This document shows, in pieces, positions 9,348-17,402 of a stretch of 46,809 nt of DNA. The first letter of the stretch is position 1. Every line of letters starts with the position of its first letter. Origin of the DNA: an uncultured Methylophilaceae bacterium (GTDB lineage: Bacteria; Pseudomonadota; Gammaproteobacteria; Burkholderiales; Methylophilaceae); assembly GCA_903914945.1 (NCBI GenBank), contig CAIWQV010000045.1, forward strand, positions 1-46,809, read 5' to 3'. The position numbers and the translations under genes are program-made. The notes beneath the pieces were generated by a model. It was not told the DNA's origin, made no database searches, and saw only the letters and a program-made list of their open reading frames with translations.

Positions 9348-9896
9348 ATGGGGTACCGTTTGTCAAAAATATTTACCAGGACTGGCGATAAAGGATCTAC
9401 AGGCCTTGGAGACGGATCAAAAACTAAAAAATTTAGTGACCGAATAATCGCCATGGGCGCAATTGATGAACTTAATTCAATGATTGGGCTAATGCTTACA
9501 GAAAGCTTGCCACCTAAAATCAATAAAATCCTTACTGTTATTCAGCATCATCTATTTAATCTAGGCGGTGAAATCTCAATGCCTGGCCACAAAATTATTC
9601 AAAAAAAAGATGTGCTTGAATTAGAAGAAATTATTACGTCTTACAATAAAAATTTACCCCCTTTGAAGGAATTCATTCTTCCTGGGGGATCAAGGCCTGC
9701 GGCTTTTTGTCATATGGCACGAACGATCTGCAGAAGAACTGAGCAAGCTGTATTTAAACTTAACTCCGGAGAGAGTATCAATCCATTTTCTCTTCAGTAC
9801 ATTAATCGACTCTCGGATCTTTTATTCGTTCTTGCGAGAGTTATCAATAAACATAAAAAAGTTAAAGATGTTTTTTGGAAAAAAAATATCAGTTAG
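9348..9896 (+). CDS. PduO-type cob(I)alamin adenosyltransferase
   Basis: The enzyme transfers the adenosyl group of ATP to cob(I)alamin, making coenzyme B12. The 182-aa protein starts KIFTRTGDKGSTGLGDGSK, the ATP-binding motif of PduO/MMAB-type transferases, and has the later RTICRRTEQAVF and YINRLSDLLFVLAR motifs. I chose ATG 9348 over the ORF-track start at 9306 because the ribosome binding site AAAGGAAA lies just before it and the family motif then falls near the N-terminus. No corrinoid synthesis gene or B12-dependent enzyme is in the window. Confidence 0.92.
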   Translation: MGYRLSKIFTRTGDKGSTGLGDGSKTKKFSDRIIAMGAIDELNSMIGLMLTESLPPKINKILTVIQHHLFNLGGEISMPGHKIIQKKDVLELEEIITSYNKNLPPLKEFILPGGSRPAAFCHMARTICRRTEQAVFKLNSGESINPFSLQYINRLSDLLFVLARVINKHKKVKDVFWKKNIS

Positions 9897-9911
9897 TACA
9901 GATCTTATTTA

Positions 9912-11174
9912 ATGTCATCTACCCCCTTAATACTTAAATCCTTTTTCAAAAAATTTAAGAAGTCTAAGAAATCAAATTTTGAAATCGATTTTAAAAAAAT
10001 CGATATTAGTCTTATTAGTGTTCATGCAATTAAAACGATTCAAGTGCTAGAAGAAAATGGCTTTGAAGCCTACCTTGTAGGAGGAGCTGTGCGCGATCTT
10101 CTTTTTGGGATTAAGCCTAAAGATTTTGACGTAGTTACAAATGCGACGCCTGATCAAATTCATCATTTATTCAGGCGATCTAGGTTGATTGGGAGGAGAT
10201 TTAAGTTAGTTCATGTAATTTACGGTCGTGAAATTATTGAAGTTTCTACTTATCGATCACAACAAAAAGAAATTCTTCAGGCTGATGGGTCTATAGTTAA
10301 AGATGATAATCACTACGGCACAATTGAAGAAGATGCCGTAAGACGTGACTTCACAATTAATGCTATGTTTTATAGCCCCTCAAACCACAAGCTTGTCGAT
10401 TTCCATGACGGGCTAGATGATCTTAACCGTGGCATTATTCGAATCATTGGCAATGCAGAACAAAGATATCAAGAAGATCCAATTCGTATTCTCAGAGCTT
10501 TCCGTGTATGTGCAAAACTTAATATGGCGCTTAATGAAACCTCAAGAGCTCCTATAAAAAAATTAGTCCCTTTGCTCCATGACATTCCTCATTCTAGATT
10601 ATTCGATGAAGTCATCAAATTTTTCTTAACAGGTCATGCGTTGAATAGTTATAGAGTAATGCAAGATGAAAATATTTACTCACAATTTTTCTTAAGTCCA
10701 GAATCTGAATTAAAAGATATTGATCTTTTTATTTCAAATGGCCTTAAAAATACTGACCTCAGAATAAACCAAGACAAATCATGCAACCCAAGTTTCTTAT
10801 TTTCATTTTTATTATGGCATCAGGTAAACGTCTTATGGGATCGATACAAACTCGAATTGAAACATTCTATTGCAGGGCTGAACCAAGCAATCGACGAGGT
10901 CATAGAAAAACAAATTAAGCTTTTTCCTATTCATAAGCGCTTCACAATTACTATGAAAGAAATTTGGCGATTACAGCCACGATTTGAAAACCAATCTCCT
11001 AAAAAAATATACCGATTATTACTTCATCCTAGATTTAGAGCGGCGTATGATTTTATGTTACTTAGATGCGAATCTAATCAATTAGATAAAAATATTGGCA
11101 TATGGTGGACTTCATTTATTGATGCCGATCATCACGAAAAATCATTAATGGTTAAACAACTGACACGTAAATAA
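9912..11174 (+). CDS. pcnB: Poly(A) polymerase I
   Basis: PcnB adds 3' poly(A) tails that promote RNA decay. The 420-aa protein has the class II nucleotidyltransferase head LVGGAVRDLLFGIKPKDFDVVTNATP with catalytic D71 and D73. It also has RRSRLIGRRFKLVHV, the motif that separates PcnB from CCA-adding enzymes, and a very basic N-terminus (KKFKKSKK). In Proteobacteria pcnB usually precedes folK, as it does here after six bases. A CCA-adding role is less likely; the tRNAs in this window already encode CCA. Confidence 0.93.
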   Translation: MSSTPLILKSFFKKFKKSKKSNFEIDFKKIDISLISVHAIKTIQVLEENGFEAYLVGGAVRDLLFGIKPKDFDVVTNATPDQIHHLFRRSRLIGRRFKLVHVIYGREIIEVSTYRSQQKEILQADGSIVKDDNHYGTIEEDAVRRDFTINAMFYSPSNHKLVDFHDGLDDLNRGIIRIIGNAEQRYQEDPIRILRAFRVCAKLNMALNETSRAPIKKLVPLLHDIPHSRLFDEVIKFFLTGHALNSYRVMQDENIYSQFFLSPESELKDIDLFISNGLKNTDLRINQDKSCNPSFLFSFLLWHQVNVLWDRYKLELKHSIAGLNQAIDEVIEKQIKLFPIHKRFTITMKEIWRLQPRFENQSPKKIYRLLLHPRFRAAYDFMLLRCESNQLDKNIGIWWTSFIDADHHEKSLMVKQLTRK

Positions 11175-11180
11175 TTCTGA

Positions 11181-11666
11181 ATGAGTACGAGAGCTTATAT
11201 TGCAATTGGAAGTAATCTTGCGGAGCCGATGAAGCAGGTGATCGCTGCATGGGATGAGATTGCAAACTTGCCTAAAAGTAAACTCATTCAGAAATCGAGT
11301 TTATATGTGAGTAAGCCTTTAGGTTATAAAGATCAGCCCGATTTTGTTAATGCTGTCGTATTGTTAGAGACAGAGCTGACTCCTCACGAACTCTTATCAG
11401 AACTCCAGTCTTTAGAAGACTTGCACGAAAGAGTTCGTTCTTTTCCTAATGCGCCAAGGACACTTGACTTAGATATTATCTTATTCGGGAACCTGGAAAT
11501 TAATGACTCTCACCTTATCGTTCCCCACCCAAGAATGCACGAGAGAGCTTTTGTAATATTTCCACTTCAAGAAATTAGTGCAAATATTTCTATTCCTCAT
11601 ATTGGAGATATCGCTAAAATAGCAAAAGGATTCGACCCTGAAAGTGCTAAACGTATAACCTTATGA
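11181..11666 (+). CDS. folK: 2-amino-4-hydroxy-6-hydroxymethyldihydropteridine pyrophosphokinase
   Basis: FolK transfers pyrophosphate from ATP to the pterin in folate synthesis. The 161-aa protein begins AYIAIGSNLAEP and carries the signature RTLDLDIILFG and VPHPRMHERAFV, all expected for HPPK. It directly follows pcnB and overlaps the next gene by ATGA, so it belongs to the pcnB-folK-dgk-panB-panC run. Confidence 0.96.
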   Translation: MSTRAYIAIGSNLAEPMKQVIAAWDEIANLPKSKLIQKSSLYVSKPLGYKDQPDFVNAVVLLETELTPHELLSELQSLEDLHERVRSFPNAPRTLDLDIILFGNLEINDSHLIVPHPRMHERAFVIFPLQEISANISIPHIGDIAKIAKGFDPESAKRITL

Positions 11667-12310
11667 ACATCTTTGATAAATTCCCCTATATTGTAATTGA
11701 AGGTCCTATCGGATCCGGAAAATCAACGCTCGCAAAGATTTTAGCTGATCGATTCTCAGTACATTTTTTAAGTGAAAAGGCGGAAAAAAACCCTTTTTTA
11801 CCTAAGTTTTATGAAGATATGAAGCGTTATGCGCTATCAACCCAATTATTTTTTCTTTTTCAACGCGCTGATCAAATCCAGAAAATATCTCAAAAGGATA
11901 TGTTCAAGGAATCAATCATTGCAGACTTTTTTCTTGAAAAAGATCCTATCTTTGCAAAGATTAATTTAGATGAAGAAGAATTTAAGCTATACCATCAAAT
12001 ATTTTCACATTTACAATTAAAAGCACCTAAACCCGACCTTATTATTTACATTCAAACCTCAGTAGAAACTCTGGAGAAAAGAATTAAAGAAAGAAATATT
12101 GATTTTGAAATAGATATTTCCATCGGATACTTAGAGGCGATAGCTGAGTCTTATAGTCAATTTTTTCATAGTTATGATTACTCTCCTGTACTAATTCTTA
12201 ATAATGAGAATTTAGATATTCTTAAAGATAAAAATGCAATTGATCTTTTAATCAAAAGAATTATGAACATTAAAAGTAATCGAGAGTTTTTTAATCCCCA
12301 GCTCGTATGA
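11663..12310 (+). CDS. Deoxynucleoside kinase (dAdo/dGuo kinase type)
   Basis: The 215-aa protein has the P-loop IEGPIGSGKSTLAK (residues about 12-25), a following region typical of the deoxynucleoside kinase family (ALSTQLFFLFQRADQI, IADFFLEKDPIFAKINL) and the lid-like segment EKRIKERNIDFE. The family phosphorylates deoxynucleosides for salvage; substrate choice cannot be read from sequence alone. It overlaps folK and panB by four bases (ATGA) on each side, so it is co-translated between folate and pantothenate genes. Betaproteobacteria commonly carry this gene at this place. Confidence 0.87.
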   Translation: MNIFDKFPYIVIEGPIGSGKSTLAKILADRFSVHFLSEKAEKNPFLPKFYEDMKRYALSTQLFFLFQRADQIQKISQKDMFKESIIADFFLEKDPIFAKINLDEEEFKLYHQIFSHLQLKAPKPDLIIYIQTSVETLEKRIKERNIDFEIDISIGYLEAIAESYSQFFHSYDYSPVLILNNENLDILKDKNAIDLLIKRIMNIKSNREFFNPQLV

Positions 12311-13062
12311 ACTTATCCTCTTTTAAATCCATGAAAAAGAATGGTAAAAAAATTACCGTATTAACTTGCTATGACGCAACATTCGCCTCTCTTTTAGAAT
12401 CTATTGGTGTGCATGCACTTCTAGTTGGAGATTCTTTAGGAATGGTCATTAAAGGCGATCGGAATACACATCATGTTTCACTGGACGATATGATTTATCA
12501 TACGAAAGCGGTATCTCGAGGCGCTTCATCCTCATTCATTATTGCTGATCTACCTGTTGATACTTATTCTACAAATGAGGTCGCTTATAAAAATGCTTTA
12601 GCGCTTATTGAAGCAGGCGCAGATATGGTTAAACTCGAAGGTGGTAAGTCATTAGCGCCTATTGTGAAGTATTTAAAAGCAAAAGGTATAGAAGTCTGCG
12701 GGCACATAGGACATATGCCCCAAAGCGTTCATGATAAAAGTAATAAAACTATACAAGATGTATTAAAAAAATCATTAGAGACTATTTTAGAAGATGCAAG
12801 GACGTTGGAAAAATCTGGCGTTGATATGTTAGTGCTTTCTTCTGTTCCAGAAGATATTGCTAAAGAAATTACAGAAACTGTATCTGTTCCGACAATTGGT
12901 TTTCATTCAGGACAACATTGCAATGGTGAAGTATTTATTTTGTATGACTTACTTATCAATTCTGACGCCCCAAATGATCTCTATGTGAGCAATGTAAACT
13001 CTCCTCATAAGACTGGAATTATCAAAGACTTTCTTTTGCAATTCATAAAAAATCATTCATAA
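12307..13062 (+). CDS. panB: 3-methyl-2-oxobutanoate hydroxymethyltransferase
   Basis: PanB makes ketopantoate from 2-oxoisovalerate and methylenetetrahydrofolate, the first step to pantothenate. The 251-aa protein has the family motifs TCYDATFASLLESIGVHALLVGDSLGM, VKLEGG and CGHIGHMPQSV. It starts in an ATGA overlap with the kinase gene, and panC follows after two bases. Its folate cofactor and its 2-oxoisovalerate substrate (shared with LeuA and IlvE) link it to other genes in the window. Confidence 0.96.
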   Translation: MNLSSFKSMKKNGKKITVLTCYDATFASLLESIGVHALLVGDSLGMVIKGDRNTHHVSLDDMIYHTKAVSRGASSSFIIADLPVDTYSTNEVAYKNALALIEAGADMVKLEGGKSLAPIVKYLKAKGIEVCGHIGHMPQSVHDKSNKTIQDVLKKSLETILEDARTLEKSGVDMLVLSSVPEDIAKEITETVSVPTIGFHSGQHCNGEVFILYDLLINSDAPNDLYVSNVNSPHKTGIIKDFLLQFIKNHS

Positions 13063-13064
13063 AC

Positions 13065-13901
13065 ATGCAGATCATTCATGCCAACTATGAATTAATTGAT
13101 ATCTTAAAACCTCTAACAAATATCGCTTTTGTTCCTACTATGGGTAACCTGCATGAAGGCCATCTTACCCTCATTCAAGAAGCCTTTAAAAAATCGAAGT
13201 ATGTTGTAGTAAGTATTTTTATTAATCCACTTCAGTTTAATTCGAATGAGGATTTTAAAAAATACCCTAGAACGCTAGAAGAAGATCTAGCTATGCTTAA
13301 AAAAATTGGTGTACCTTTTGTATTTGTGCCTTCTGAAAGTGAGATGCTTGATCCATTGCAAACAGTTGAAATTCATTTACCCCAAATTGCTTATGATTTA
13401 TGTGGCAAATTTAGACCAGGTCATTTTGAGGGTGTTGCAGCAATCGTGAACAAACTATTTAATGTTGTTCAGCCAGAAATGGCTTTTTTCGGAAAGAAGG
13501 ATTTTCAGCAACTTTTCTTAATCAGAGAGCTTGTGAGACAACTTGATTCTCCTATTAAGATTATGTCAGTTGATACAGTGAGGCATGAAGATGGTCTAGC
13601 AAGAAGCTCAAGAAATAGTTTACTTAATGTGGAAGATAGAAAAAAAGCGCCTCAACTATTCCAGACATTGAGTAGTATGAAAGAAAAAGCTATCAAAAAA
13701 AGCCTGTCTTTTAGTGAGATTGAAGCTTTCGGCACTCAATCATTAAATGCAGCTGGTTGGATTGTTGACTACCTTACTATTCGATCTTCTCAATCGCTTG
13801 AATCCCCAGTTCGCGATGAAAATCAACTAGTTATTCTAGGTGCCGCCACTTTAGGATCAGTTCGCCTTATCGATAATATTGAATTTTGCATCCATGATTG
13901 A
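13065..13901 (+). CDS. panC: Pantothenate synthetase
   Basis: PanC joins pantoate and beta-alanine using ATP. The 278-aa protein carries the HIGH-like nucleotide motif VPTMGNLHEGHLTLI (H30, H33), FINPLQFN, the KKDFQQL motif and a late RSSRN sequence as expected. It sits two bases after panB. A separate promoter-like element lies at its 3' end, ahead of panD. Confidence 0.97.
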   Translation: MQIIHANYELIDILKPLTNIAFVPTMGNLHEGHLTLIQEAFKKSKYVVVSIFINPLQFNSNEDFKKYPRTLEEDLAMLKKIGVPFVFVPSESEMLDPLQTVEIHLPQIAYDLCGKFRPGHFEGVAAIVNKLFNVVQPEMAFFGKKDFQQLFLIRELVRQLDSPIKIMSVDTVRHEDGLARSSRNSLLNVEDRKKAPQLFQTLSSMKEKAIKKSLSFSEIEAFGTQSLNAAGWIVDYLTIRSSQSLESPVRDENQLVILGAATLGSVRLIDNIEFCIHD

Positions 13902-13913
13902 ACTAGCTATAAT
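13885..13913 (+). promoter_or_regulatory. Possible sigma-70 promoter for panD
   Basis: TTTGCA, a 17-base spacer and a perfect TATAAT overlap the end of panC, about 35 bases before the panD start. The -10 is strong and the -35 weak. AACTAG and CTAGTT flank the element as a loose inverted repeat, which might also mark RNA structure between panC and panD. Confidence 0.4.
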
Positions 13914-13949
13914 AGGACATCCTTTTGACCTAGTTTTGTAGTTAAATAT

Positions 13950-14330
13950 ATGCAAAGAATCATGCTCAAATCTAAGCTTCATCGCGTTCAAGTGACTCAT
14001 TCAGAACTTGAATATGAAGGCTCATGTGCCATTGATGAAACATTGCTTGAAGCTGCTCAAATTCGGGAATATGAGCAAATTGCTATCTACAATATTACCA
14101 ATGGGGAGCGTTTTACAACTTACGCTATCAGAGCCCAAAGAAATTCCGGTGTGATTTCTATTAATGGGGCTGCCGCTCATAAAGCTAACCCAGGAGATCT
14201 AATTATTATCGCGACTTATGGGAATTACAGTGAGCTAGAGCTTGAGAAATACAAGCCCGCACTTATTTACGTCAACGAAAAAAATCATATTATTGCAAAA
14301 AAAGATTCTATTCAGATTCAGGCTGCTTAA
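13950..14330 (+). CDS. panD: Aspartate 1-decarboxylase proenzyme
   Basis: PanD makes beta-alanine from aspartate for pantothenate. The 126-aa proenzyme self-cleaves between G24 and S25 in EYEGSCAID, leaving the pyruvoyl group. The cleavage site and the later [19 protein letters not shown] core are intact and align well with E. coli PanD ([25 protein letters not shown]). The start at ATG 13950 gives [12 protein letters not shown]; the second Met at residue 5 is also possible. With panB and panC it completes the pantothenate route apart from ketopantoate reduction. Confidence 0.96.
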   Translation: MQRIMLKSKLHRVQVTHSELEYEGSCAIDETLLEAAQIREYEQIAIYNITNGERFTTYAIRAQRNSGVISINGAAAHKANPGDLIIIATYGNYSELELEKYKPALIYVNEKNHIIAKKDSIQIQAA

Positions 14331-14336
14331 ATATCG

Positions 14337-14699
14337 ATGACCTTAAACGATATTAAAAAGGCCGTAGTTGAAGCGCTTGAAGACATCAAAGCATTTGATA
14401 TAGAAGTCATCGATGTAAGAAAGCTTACAACCGTTACAAGTTTTATGGTTGTTGCAAGCGCCAATTCAACAAGACAAACTAAAGCACTGGCGCATAATAT
14501 TTGTGAAAAAATGAAATCACTTGATATTCATATCAATGGGATTGAAGGAGAAAAAGACGGCGAATGGGTCTTGGTTGATGTGGATGATGTCATTGTTCAT
14601 ATCATGCTCCCTACCACAAGAGCCTATTACAATCTCGAGGAATTATGGATGGCGCCTTCTAAAAAGCAAACTCCAAAAAAAATTAGCTCGCTTCATTGA
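14337..14699 (+). CDS. rsfS: Ribosome silencing factor
   Basis: RsfS binds ribosomal protein L14 and blocks subunit joining when nutrients are short. The 120-aa protein has the full family core from VEALEDIKAFDIEVIDVRKLTTVTSFMVVASANSTRQTKALA to EGEKDGEWVLVDVDDVIVHIM. It overlaps rlmH by four bases (TTGA), the common rsfS-rlmH pairing. It starts six bases after panD. Confidence 0.96.
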   Translation: MTLNDIKKAVVEALEDIKAFDIEVIDVRKLTTVTSFMVVASANSTRQTKALAHNICEKMKSLDIHINGIEGEKDGEWVLVDVDDVIVHIMLPTTRAYYNLEELWMAPSKKQTPKKISSLH

Positions 14700-15157
14700 A
14701 AATCAAAATCATATCGATTGGCAATAAAATGCCAAATTGGATTAGCGAAGCTTTCGAAGGTTATATTGCAAAGCTCAGCTATGAATTCACGCCACAACTG
14801 ATCGAAATAAAACCTGAAAAAAAATTTGACTCCATCGAACAAAAGAAATTAAGTGAGGCTGAGAAAATTTTAACTCATATTGAAAAAGAATTTCTAATCG
14901 TACTCGATGAAAAAGGAATTCAATTCACATCTCAAGAGCTTGCTCAAAAACTTAATCACTGGTCAGAGCATTTTAAACAAATTGCTTTTGTGATTGGAGG
15001 GGCTGATGGTATTCATGAAAATGTCCTTCAAAAAGCCAATTTAATTTGGAGCCTTTCCAAATCTACGTTTCCTCATGCATTCGTAAGAGTTTTAATTGCA
15101 GAACAGTTATATAGAGCCCATTCTATTTTAGAAAATCATCCTTATCATCGTGAGTAA
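14696..15157 (+). CDS. rlmH: 23S rRNA (pseudouridine-1915-N3)-methyltransferase
   Basis: RlmH is a SPOUT methyltransferase that methylates pseudouridine 1915 in helix 69 of 23S rRNA. The 153-aa protein begins MKIKIISIGNKMPNW and has the knot motif FVIGGADGIHENVL and the C-terminal RVLIAEQLYRAHSILENHPYHRE. The start is TTG overlapping the rsfS stop. The 3' end overlaps the GTG start of the photolyase gene by eight bases. Confidence 0.96.
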   Translation: MKIKIISIGNKMPNWISEAFEGYIAKLSYEFTPQLIEIKPEKKFDSIEQKKLSEAEKILTHIEKEFLIVLDEKGIQFTSQELAQKLNHWSEHFKQIAFVIGGADGIHENVLQKANLIWSLSKSTFPHAFVRVLIAEQLYRAHSILENHPYHRE

Positions 15158-16556
15158 AAAGTATAAAAATTCACTCGTTTGGTTTAGAAGGGATTTGCGT
15201 GATTATGATCACGCTGCTTTATCGCATGCATTGCAAGAATCAGAACATGTTTTCTGTATATTTATTTTTGATAAAGAAATTTTGAATGCTTTAAAAAGTA
15301 AAGAAGATAGAAGGGTTGAATTTATATGGGAAAGTATAAAAGAACTTAAAGAAAGTCTGATACGAAATAAATCAGATTTAATCGTGTTACACGATAAAGC
15401 TTTTGAAGCTATGTCTTATGCAATCGATCAATTTAAAATTGAAGCTATCTTCACGAATAGAGACTATGAGCCAGCTGCCATAACAAGAGATGAGCAGATT
15501 AAAAAGCTTGCGAGCTCAAAAAATATTGCATTTCATGATTTTAAAGATCAGGTAGTCTTTGAGAAAAATGAAATCCTTACGGCTCTCGAAAAGCCTTATA
15601 CCGTTTTTACGCCTTATAAAAATAATTACTTAAAAAAACTCAGTCAAATGACGATGCCTCGTTTTGACATTGATCCATGGATCAAAAATCTTGCTCAATT
15701 TAAATCTCAACCTTTACTAACTCTTAAAGACATGGGCTTTCAAGCAACTAACCTTCATGATATTAAAATTCATACAGGTATGTCTGGAGGCAAGTTACTC
15801 GTTGACGATTTTAAGGAGAGAATAGCTCTCTATAAAAAAACGCGGGATTTTCCAGCAATTAAAGGCGTTTCTTATTTGTCTGTCCATTTGCGATTTGGCA
15901 CAGTCTCTATAAGACAACTCTTTCGTTTAGCGCAGGAATCATTTAACGAAGGTGCTGAAACATGGCTCAATGAATTAATATGGCGCGAATTTTATTTTCA
16001 AATTCTATTTCATCGCCCTGATGTCGCAATTGGTAAGGCATTCAAAAAAGAATATGAATCGATCGCTTTTGAAAACAATCCTGATTATTTTAAAGCTTGG
16101 ACTGAAGGTAAAACGGGCTACCCTATAGTGGACGCCGCAATAAGACAGCTTAACCAAACAGGCTTTATGCATAACAGGCTGAGAATGATTGCCGCTTCTT
16201 TTTTAGTCAAAGATCTTCTCGTTGATTGGCGATGGGGTGAGGCTTATTTTGCAGAAAGACTGATTGATTTCGACTTAAGCGCTAATAATGGCGGTTGGCA
16301 ATGGGCAGCATCCACAGGATGTGATGCTCAGCCCTGGTTTAGGATTTTTAACCCAATTACACAATCAACACGCTTCGATCCCCAGGGGAAATTTATTAAA
16401 AAATATATCCCCGAACTTAAAAATTGTACTGATGAAGAGGTTCATGCACCTTGGCTGAGTCAAAAGGCCGAACAATTTAACTACCCAAACCCTATTGTTG
16501 AACACGCCTCTCAAAGAATTAAGGCCTTAGCCCTCTATAAATCGGTTAAAAATTAA
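15150..16556 (+). CDS. phrB: Deoxyribodipyrimidine photolyase
   Basis: This FAD enzyme uses blue light to split cyclobutane pyrimidine dimers. The 468-aa protein has an N-terminal antenna domain (SLVWFRRDLRDYDHAAL) and a C-terminal FAD domain with WRWGEAYFAERLIDFDLSANNGGWQWAASTGCDAQPWFRIFNP, matching class I CPD photolyases. A cryptochrome role cannot be excluded, but the motifs are those of a repair enzyme. It starts at GTG inside the end of rlmH, suggesting coupled translation. It fits a light-exposed habitat. Confidence 0.94.
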   Translation: MSKKYKNSLVWFRRDLRDYDHAALSHALQESEHVFCIFIFDKEILNALKSKEDRRVEFIWESIKELKESLIRNKSDLIVLHDKAFEAMSYAIDQFKIEAIFTNRDYEPAAITRDEQIKKLASSKNIAFHDFKDQVVFEKNEILTALEKPYTVFTPYKNNYLKKLSQMTMPRFDIDPWIKNLAQFKSQPLLTLKDMGFQATNLHDIKIHTGMSGGKLLVDDFKERIALYKKTRDFPAIKGVSYLSVHLRFGTVSIRQLFRLAQESFNEGAETWLNELIWREFYFQILFHRPDVAIGKAFKKEYESIAFENNPDYFKAWTEGKTGYPIVDAAIRQLNQTGFMHNRLRMIAASFLVKDLLVDWRWGEAYFAERLIDFDLSANNGGWQWAASTGCDAQPWFRIFNPITQSTRFDPQGKFIKKYIPELKNCTDEEVHAPWLSQKAEQFNYPNPIVEHASQRIKALALYKSVKN

Positions 16557-16668
16557 GGTGTTGTTTTTATACAACAACAAAAGCCTGCCAAAGCTTAATT
16601 TTCAATAACTTATGGACAAAAAAACAACAATCGCAGATAATTTGATTAATCTTTATAGAAAAGTTTTC

Positions 16669-17391
16669 ATGACGAAACATATCAATAAATTCCTTGTAGC
16701 AATCTTAGTGACTTTTTTCATGTTTGGTTGTGCATCTCCGCAAAACAAAGACCCTCTCGAAGGCCTCAATCGAACAGTTTACAAATTTAATGATGTTGTC
16801 GATAACGTGGCATTAAAGCCAGTAGCTAAAGGTTATCAAGCTATAACACCCGATCCAATTCAAACAGGTGTAAATAACTTTTTTAGAAATATTCGTGATG
16901 TAGTGACACTTGTGAATGAATTATTCCAATTCAAATTTAAACAAGGTGTTAATACAGCAGGTCGTGTAGCCTTAAATACAACGGTGGGTGTGCTCGGTAT
17001 ATTTGATGTACATTCAAAAAGTGGTGGCGTTCGAACCCAAGAAGATTTCGGCCAAACCCTTGGATACTACGGCTTTGATAGCGGCGCTTATTTAGTCTTA
17101 CCAATCATTGGCCCATCAAGCACAAGAGATGGTATTGGCTTCTTAACTGATGCATTCTTCTTCGACCCAATTACTTACATTAATGATGACACATCAAGAT
17201 ATGTTACAACTGCAGTGCTTATTGTGGACAAACGTGCCGAACTTCTTGATGATACAGATATCCGTGATCAAGCCTTTGACCCATATGCATTTATGCGCGA
17301 CTCATATCTTCAATATAGAGAAAACCGCGTTAAAGATGGTGCAGAAGACCCAGTCGGTGTGAGACCTTACACAGTTCCTCTCGGTAATTAA
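16669..17391 (+). CDS. mlaA: MlaA (VacJ) outer-membrane lipoprotein
   Basis: MlaA removes phospholipid from the outer leaflet of the outer membrane and hands it to the Mla system. From ATG 16669 the protein is 240 aa with signal MTKHINKFLVAILVTFFMFGC (lipid Cys 21), followed by DPLEGLNRTVYKFNDVVDNVALKPVAKGY, the VacJ hallmark, and LPIIGPSSTRDGIG. The ORF-track start at 16612 would add 19 polar residues before the signal and lacks a ribosome binding site, so I prefer 16669. No mlaBCDEF genes are in view. Confidence 0.94.
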   Translation: MTKHINKFLVAILVTFFMFGCASPQNKDPLEGLNRTVYKFNDVVDNVALKPVAKGYQAITPDPIQTGVNNFFRNIRDVVTLVNELFQFKFKQGVNTAGRVALNTTVGVLGIFDVHSKSGGVRTQEDFGQTLGYYGFDSGAYLVLPIIGPSSTRDGIGFLTDAFFFDPITYINDDTSRYVTTAVLIVDKRAELLDDTDIRDQAFDPYAFMRDSYLQYRENRVKDGAEDPVGVRPYTVPLGN

Positions 17392-17402
17392 TTAAGTTTT
17401 CA

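Noticed and set aside
16559-16576. Hairpin TGTTGT-TTTTAT-ACAACA after the photolyase gene
   Set aside because: The stem is only 6 bp, AT-rich and not followed by a T run, so I do not call it a terminator.
16612-16668. N-terminal extension of MlaA from ATG 16612
   Set aside because: It would put 19 polar residues before a clear lipoprotein signal, and it lacks a ribosome binding site.
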